Shown: piece by piece, positions 51,601 to 60,600 of the stretch | How positions within the stretch are numbered: the first letter of the stretch is position 1 | Layout: every line of letters starts with the position of its first letter | Assembly (NCBI RefSeq): GCF_048773025.1 | Contig: NC_133544.1 | Span: 67,609,501-67,673,500 of the forward strand | Direction of reading: 5' to 3' | Source: Camelus bactrianus | Lineage: Eukaryota > Chordata > Mammalia > Artiodactyla > Camelidae | DNA length: 64,000 nt | The notes under the pieces: generated by a model | What the model saw: only the letters and a program-made list of their open reading frames with translations | What the model was told of the DNA's origin: nothing | Database searches by the model: none | Position numbers and translations under genes: made by a program

Positions 51601-54600
51601 CTTGGGGTTTTTTTTTTTTATATACAAAAGCTATTTAAAGTGTACCTGATGGATCAGGACTGACCTGCAAGTGTGTTAGTGATCTGTGAGAAGGGAAAAT
51701 CAGCTACAACACTAAACACAACATTTAGTTCAGCTATCAATTTCTTTTCCCCATAAAAAGACCTTTACAAAGAAGCAAACAGTATAGTGCACTCAAGTGC
51801 TAGTCCATCTTGCAACAGACCAAGAACATATAGTGTACAGGCTGGCTGCTCTGAATAGCATTGTTTACACTATCACAAAAGTAGATTAGCTCTAAAGGTC
51901 TTGAAAAGTAATTTTAAAATTTATTTGATCATTCCTTGGCCTCCAGCATGCAGCTTGGCATCTGGATCGAGTAGGTTCATAAGTATCTGCTGAATAAGAA
52001 AACCAAAATTTGGAGAGCACTTGGCCCAGAGACAGACAGTTAAGGAAAGAAGCAGTGGAACCAGAATTGAATCCCAAAGCCTATCCATACTCTTTCCACC
52101 ATAATAAAGTGCCTCCCACAATCCTGTAACACTAAAAAGAGATAAAATAGAATGATCCAGAATAAAAAAGAGACATAAGACATGGTCTATAGTTTTAGGA
52201 ATTTTCCAACTTAGAAAGATATAAACATTATAGCAGGTAACTTTTCCCATGTTTGCTTATCTACAACTTAAAACTTTTTCTACAATGAACACTTTGGTAA
52301 TGAAAAAAAAATTGGGGATGTTTATAAAGAGTATAATAAAATGTCAAAATTCTTGTAATATAATGTTAAATTAAAAAACCAATATACAGTGGAATTCTAT
52401 GTAATATCTGCTCATTCTGCAAATCTAAAATTATACCAAAAAGTCTATTTATCAATTTAAAAAAGCAGTGTACAGGCATACCTCATTTTATTGTACTTTG
52501 CTTTATTGCACTTTGCAGATTCTGTGTTTTTTTTTTTACAAATTGAAGGTTGGTGGCAACCCTGTACTGAGCAAGTCTACTGGTGCCATTTTTGCCAACA
52601 GCGTTTGCTCAGTGTCTCTGTGTCACATTTTGGTAATTCTTGAAATATTTCAAAACTTTTCATTATTATTATATTTGTCATGGTGATCTGTGATCAACTG
52701 ATTTCTGATGCTATTTTAATTGTTTTCGGTGCCAAAAACAATGCCCAAATAAGATGGCAAATAATCAATACATGTTGTGTGTGTTCTGACTGTTTCACTG
52801 ATTAGTCATTCCCCTATCTATCTCCCTCTCTTCAGGTCTCCCAATTCCCTAAGACACAAAAATACTGAAGTAAGGCCCACAATGGACTCTAAGTGTTCAA
52901 GTGAAGAGTTGCACATCTCTTTCTTTAAATCAAAAGCTAGCAATCATTAATCTTAGTGAGGCAGGCATGTCGAAAGCCAAGACAGGCAGAAACCTAGGCC
53001 TCTTGCACCAAACAATTAGCCAAGTTCTGAACACAAAGGAAAATTTCTTGAAGGAGATTAACAGTGCTACTCTAGTGAACGCACTAATGCTAAGAGAGCA
53101 AAACAGCCTTACTGTTAATATGGAGAAAGTTTAAGTGATTTGGATAGAAGACCAAACCAGTCACAACATTCTCTTTAGCTAAAGCCTAAACTAGACAGAG
53201 CAAGGCCCTAACTCTCTGCAGAAGAAAAGTCTGAAGCTAGCAGAGGTTGGTTCATGACGTTTAAGGAAAGAAGCTGTCACCATAGTTCCATAAAAGTTAA
53301 GGGAAAGCAGCAAGTGTTGATGTAGAAACAGCAGCAAGTCATCCAGAAGGTCCAGCTAAGATCATTAATGAAGGTGGCCACACTAACAACAAATTTTTCT
53401 ATTGGAAAACAATGCTATCTAGGATTTTCATAGCTGAAGAGGAGAAGTCAATGCCTGGCTTCAGAGCTTCAAAGGACAGGCTGACTCTTGTAAGTTGAAG
53501 CCAATGCTTATTCATCATTCCAGAAATCCTGGAGACCTTAAGAATCATGCTAAATCTACTCTGATTGTTCACTATTAATGGATAACAGCACATTTGTTTA
53601 CAACATGGTTTGCTGAATATCTTAAGCCCATGCTGGGATCAACTGCTCAGAAAAAAAGATCCTTTCAAAATATTAGTGCTCATTGATAATGCCCAGGTCA
53701 CTCTAGAGCTCTGATGGAGATACACAACAGGATTCACGTTGTTTCCATGCCTACTCACACAACATCCATTCTGCACTCCTTGGATCAAAGAATCATTTTG
53801 ACTTCAAGGCTTATTACTTAAGAAATATACTTCATAAGGCTGTAGCACAGCAGCTGAAAACCTTCTGGGAAAGATTCACCATTCTAGACACCATAAAGAA
53901 CATTCACGATTCATGGGAAGAGGTCAAAATATCAACATTAACAGGAGTTTCGAAGAAGTTGATTCCAACCCTCATGGATGACGTTTAGGGGAGTAAGACT
54001 TCAGTGGAGGAAAAAACTATCAATGTGGTAGAAGTAGCAAGAGAACTACAATCAGAAGTGCAGTCTGGAAATGTGGCTGAATTGCTGTAACCTTATGATA
54101 AAACTTTAATAGGTAAAGAGCTGCTTCTTTTGGAAGAGAAAGAAAGTTGTTTTTTGAGATGGAATCTACTCCTGATGAAGATACTGTGAAGATTGGTGAA
54201 ATGACAACAATGGATTTAGAATATGACATAAACTTAGTGGATAAAACAGCAGCAGAGTTTGAGAGGGCTGACTCCAATTTTGAAAGAAGTTCTACTGTGG
54301 GTAAAATGCTATCAAACAGCATTGCATGCTATGAAGAAATCATTTGTAAAGAGTCAGTTGATGTGGCAAACTTCATCGTTGTTTCATTTTAAGAAGTTGC
54401 CACAGCCACTTCAACCTTCAGCAACCACCACCCTGAGTAGAACAGCCATCAACATCAAGGCAACACCCTTCACCAGCAAAAAGACTATGACCTGCTGAAG
54501 GCTCATATGATGGCTAGCAGTTTTTAGCAATAGGTATTTTTCAGCTAAGGTATCTACATTATTTTTTTGGACATAATGCTATTGTACACGTAATGACTAC

Positions 54601-57600
54601 AGCAGAGTGTAAACATAACTTTTTATATGCACTGGGAAACTAAAAAACCCATGCAACTCTCTTTGTTGTGATATTTGCTTGATTATGGTGGTATAAAACC
54701 AAACCTGCGATATCTCTGAGGTATGCCTGTATACAATTAAACATGATAGCATAATTATAGCTGATTACTAACAAAAAATTTTTTTAGAGTAGTAGAATTG
54801 TGAATGATCACTCTCTATTATTTCACACAAGATGTAATAAAATTTTTTCTTTAGGGAAAGTGATACTACTTTTATTGTGAAACAATATTCACTATTTTTC
54901 TTTTTAATTATAACAAAGGGAGAGAAAAAAAAGAATATGCTCAGTTAAACAAGCACTCACATTACTATCAACACCTGGGGACTGGTTCGTGTATTAGAAA
55001 GCAAAAAGTATTTTCTTCTCTAAAAACTTGGTAGTACCTAAACTCATTTTTAAAACTCTACTGTACTATTACAGTATTCTTTAAAAACTATAAATTGTAC
55101 TGCAAAATAATTATAATTATAGTATTTAGCATTCCATCAGCACCTATATGTTCACCGCATTCTGGATTATAAGATTTTAGAGTCTAGCCCACTTGTGAAA
55201 GTTAGTTTTAATAAGAAGAAATATCTACAGGAAGAATTCTGGGAAGCATTCCTGGCTGATCCCCAATTAAGAGTCTAGAGCCCCAAATAACTTAATGTGT
55301 ATTGATCTTGTCCTCTGACTTTTCAGAAGCTAAAAAATGTTTGTTGAGATACTTAATACAAGAACTCAAAATAAATGTAACATAATAATTTGACACTCTT
55401 TTAGCTCTTTTGATATCTACAATCAATTTAGTCAAAAGTAATGTTCGATAGTCAAAGGCTATATTAAATATGTGCAGCTGTTAATTATGCCTATTGTATA
55501 AAATTATGCCTTAATAATGGATTTAAACATAAATGAAATGAGCTACTATAAAGCAATTTTGAAGGAAAAAAACTAAAATACTAACAGCAGAAGAAATTTA
55601 ATTTGTAAAATTTTAGTCTCTTTACAATATGTAACACTAAATATGAATTCCAGTTAAACTAGCAACAAGTACCTGAAATACTAGTTACAATACCAAAATT
55701 ATGCTATCATTAACCTCAACTGCACTTACTTAAATGCATCAACTTAACTGGCACCTAAAATAAATGCAAATTAAATGTCTGGATGAAATGTGAAAAGAAA
55801 CTGTGTAAAGCTGTACAGTTTTGGTTTGGCAATATTAAAAATTACTTCAATAAATAGAGAGCAAATGGAAATCTGCAATTTTAAAAAGATGAACAAGATA
55901 ATTCTCTTCATTGAAATAATTATATGCTTGAGGAAAAAATGGCAGAAACATATAGAATTGGACCTGAGGGAGATCATGACCAGACTTTTAGGTCAACTGA
56001 GTATGGTCTAAGTAGGTTACACTAGAATCTTTCAGAATTAAGTTGGATTACTCATTGCTCTCTTCTCCTAATGCTTCTTCAGTAAAGAGAAAAGAAGAGA
56101 AAGTTAGAAATTCTTTTGTACACCATTTCAAAACTCATCCCCATTTGCTCACCTGCTGAAATCTTTCTCTGTCTCCAGCTCTTCTTCTCCATGACCAAGA
56201 CGCAGGAGGTGGCGCTCATCAATGTCTAAAGCCATAATTTTCTCAAACAACTGGTTCAGGGCCTGGAGAATTAAAAAAAAAAAAAAAAAAGGATGATGGT
56301 GAGTTTTAAAGAATTAGCAGGCTCCTTTAAAAGTAACAAAAACTAACAATTAGAAGGATGGAAAGAATGAACACTGCCCAGTCAGATGAGAATCAACACC
56401 AAGAGGGGGAAGGTATAGCTCAGTGGTAGAGTGCATGCCTACCATACATGAGGTCTTGGGTTCAATTTGGTACTTCCATTAAATAAACCAACCAACCAAC
56501 CAACCAACCTAATTACCCCTCCCCCCAAACAAACAAACAAACAAACAAAAAAGAATCAACATCAAAACATAGAAGGAAACAACTTATATTAGGCTGTTTA
56601 CAATTTAAACCAAATAGTATTTTTATTGATTTTTGACAGTGCTACATATGTATACTTGGCCAAAGGAATAACTGGAAACCATAAAAATCATGTGTCCAAC
56701 ACATATCTGCTAATTTATGAAAAGAAAGGCTTTGGTTCAGTTTCTATTTCACTCAAGTAGTAATAATTACTAAAATAATTAATAACCATACCAAGTTTCA
56801 TTTTACTCAAAAGAATTTCCATGGATTGCAGAGAACTGAAAAGTTTTTGTGGTTAGAACAAGCCTCTCAGAAGGTGAGTGTGTGAGTAGAATTCATCAGG
56901 AGGACCACAGAGCGGAAAGGTAGAGTGCATCACTCAGCGCTTAGGCTGCCAGTCTAAAGTTGTCTATACAACGATGAGCAGAGCACACAGCACAGCACCA
57001 ACTACTCTTATAAAAGCCATTTATCTACCTATAAATGTTCATATTTAGGGTTCCCTCAAATTCTGATATTTTATTATCTGAGCATCTACAGTTAGAGGGT
57101 TTTGCAGAAAGGCAAGTTTCAATGTATGGAAAGATACACTAATAAAAGCTTCATTTAAAAATTAGCCCCCATTCAAACATTTCTGCTAATTTACCATCAG
57201 TGTAACCCTGACCATCAAGTCAACATCCAGTCTTGTAAACATCCAGGTTATGTAACACACGTACAGATATCCTTTGCTATCAAAATTCTAGCAATCAGAG
57301 CTCAGAAACTGAAGAGAAAAACATAAATTTTCAGAAAAAAATTCCCCGCTATCCCAACTCATGATATTCTCAATCCAAAACTTGAGACCCCAAAGATCAG
57401 ACCACATGGTATTACTCACTATCCAAACCCACGACCCATGTAGATTTAGAGGGTGAAAAATACTCGTACATTATAGTCTCAGAAAAAAGTGAAAGATTTC
57501 ATCATGAATTAGAGGGATGTTGGATAACTGCTTGAATTATATATGCTAACCAAGATCTAGCAAACAAAACAGCTGTGAAAAATCAACAATTTGACAGACA

Positions 57601-60600
57601 TGAAGAAGGAGGATGATTTGACTATCAAAGGATCAAGAAAGGCCCTTAGCAAACAATGAAGTCTTTGGGTATTTTCTGAAAAGTAACCTTCTCTGTAATT
57701 GTGCTACACAAGTCAAATCAGATGTAGAGGACACTATCTTCTACATTATCAAGTCATTATCCAGTTTTTGACAAAATTTACTAAAAAATGTTATTTTAGA
57801 ACAACACATAAATTATTTTTATTCATTCTAAGAATTTGAAAATATGTAAGATTATTACAGATTAAGTTTTATTAAATAGAAGAAAAAAAGCCTTTATACA
57901 ATGCTTCTTTTATCATGACAAAACCTCAATCAACCCCTTCCCTGGCACAAGTTTAGTACAATATGCCACTGTAACTTATAAACTTCAAAACAAGTGTATG
58001 GACTGGACAGTATTAATTTTAAAGTCCTGAGATTAAAAACTGATGAGTAACAGAAAACTGACATTTAGCATTTTAAAAACCCATAGCTTCTTTGTAGATC
58101 AACTTTTTTTAAACATTTTTTCATTGAGTTATAGTCATTTTACAATGTTGTGTGTAGACCAACTTTTTAAAAGAACTGGTTAGCTGAAGTCACTGTTGCT
58201 AATATGTATTTGGAGAAAATAAGTACCTTTCGAGGTTTAAACAGCAATGAAAGTCTCATAATATGTTTCAGAATGTTCTGGGAGCTGCCTGTCACATTTT
58301 ACATGAGAGTTAATAAATGTTACTTGTTCTCCCTCATTTTCACAACAGTGACAGCTTCAGAATAACTACCTCAGCACACACATAGATGCAAAGGTCATTT
58401 TTCAGCCATTTATTTATAAGAAAGGAGTTTGTTGTTTTTTTGTTTTAGCCATTTATAAATGCTTTAGGTGTTAGACCTGCAACCTAAAATGGTCCTTCCA
58501 TGTAATATAGATATTTGTAGGTATACTTCATGAGGATTTCAAATTCAATTCAGTATCAATACGGTCTAGATTTAGTCTTTTAGGAATATTTATTCTAGTA
58601 GAAAAATGTTACTAGTAAGGGACAATGCTTTTAATCTCAAAGTAAAAAGTCTAGCTTAGCATGGAAGTTGGAGGGGAAAAGGCAATTTAATTTAATCCAA
58701 ACATTTAACCACATATCCAAATATTATTCTTAGCTTTTCTACATTTTGGCTGCCTCCACTAGAGATGAAAGATTGTTTTTGTATTTTCTTCAGTATAGCC
58801 AGGTCATGACAAGTGATAATCCAAGATTAACTTAATAACATACCATACTTATCAGCCTTTCCTGGTATTCTCTGCATCCATAATCATGTTATCATTCAAC
58901 CAGAAATGTCCACTGTGCTCTCATGCATCTTTTGCTCCATACATGCACATCTGCTCCATACATGCATGGGGCACGCACACACACGTGCACACACACACAC
59001 ACTCTTACCTGATTGGAATGAGTAACAATCAGAGTCCTCTGCTCTGGGAAGTTGTGGTAGATGTTGGATATGATTTGGACTGCCACATCTGTTTTTCCTG
59101 TACCTGGTGGGCCCACAACCTAAAAACAGAGAACACATAGCAGACTACTAAGTTATCACATTGTTAGAAAATAGAAATTGTAAACCCGAAAGATAAGATA
59201 AATTTTAAAATTTGCTAGATGAATTCAACACCAGAATGGGTAAGACAGAGTTGGTAAACCTTAGGATAGATCAATGGAAATCACTAACCAGAACAATAAG
59301 CAGAAAAAAAATTTTTTTTAAATAATAAACATAGCCTCATGAATCTATGGGGCAATATTAAAAAGGTCTAACATATCACTGGAGTCCTGGAAAGAAAGGA
59401 AAAGTACACAGAATAGAAATATTATTTAAAGAAATAATGGCTGAAAATTTCCCAGATCTGGCAAAAGACATAAATCTACAGATTCAAGAAGTTCAGCAAA
59501 CCATAAACAAATCTAAGCCTAGACACATCATACTTAAGATGCTTCAAATGACTCTGGGCTTATTAAACACCATGAAAGCCAGAAGTAAGTAAAATAACAT
59601 TTTTAATGTTCTGAAAGAAAAAAGCTGTCAATGCAAAATTCTATGTCTAGTAAAAATATCTTCAAAGAATGAGGGTGAATTAGAGACATTCTCATATGAT
59701 GGAAAATTAGTTAATTCATTGTTAGGAGATCCGCTCTTAAAATTGGTTAAAAAGAAATTCTTCAAAGGAAATGGTATGAGAGGAAACTTGAGGTACCAGG
59801 AATAAAAGATATATGGTAAACATAAAAGACTATTCGCCTCTGCAGTTCTTTTTTAAAACACGTTTGGTGTTTGCAAGAAAAAAATGTAATATTGCCTGAT
59901 AGCATTTTCAATAATATATATGACAACCACAATATAGAAGGGGATAGTAAAGGGACCTCCATGGAAGTAAGAATACTACATTAAACTTAAGAGACAAAAT
60001 ATTGATTCTAAGTAGACTGTGAAAAGTTAAATATGTATGTTGTAATTCCCTAGAGTAGCTATTAAGAAAAAATTATACAAGAGATACAGTAAAAGAACAA
60101 AAGATAAATAAAAATGAAAAACTAAAGACTATCCAAATAACTCAAAAGAAGGTAGGAAAGGGGAAACAGGAACACACAAAAAAGGGGAACAAACATAAAA
60201 CAAATAATGAAATGGTAGGCCTAAATCCAAACAGACAAATAAGTACATTAAGTGCAAATGGATTAAATGGGACTTAAAAGCAGAGACTGTCAAAATGGAT
60301 TAAAAATCATGCCCCAACTATATGATGTCTACAACAAACTCACTTCGAATATAATAGGTAGGTTAGAAGTAAAATGACAGAAAAAGATGAATCACATAAA
60401 TAAACACTAATCAAAAGAAAGCTGCAGTGGCTATATTTATATTAAAGTAGACTTCTGAGCAAAAAAAAATTACCAGTGATTAAGACAGACACAATGTATG
60501 ATAAAAGCATCAATTCACCAAGAAGATATAACAACCCTGAAAGTGTATGTACATATCCATAAAGTTTTAAAATACATGAAGCAAAAACTGACAGAACTGA

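Larger units (their letters stand above)
56263..59008 (-). other. AQR: AQR intron, 2.7 kb
   Basis: It contains a 28-bp CA repeat next to the donor, a 44-bp L1 tail (58109-58152), and a camelid SINE (56403-56551) about 140 bp from the acceptor. The remainder is AT-rich and unclassified. Confidence 0.7.

Noticed and set aside
52901-53134. CENP-B-like host gene
   Set aside because: It lies within the Tigger1 inverted repeats and is the N-terminal remnant of its transposase.
56484-56550. CRISPR-like short repeats (CCAA and CAAA units)
   Set aside because: Simple-sequence tail of a SINE in a mammalian genome, with no spacers.
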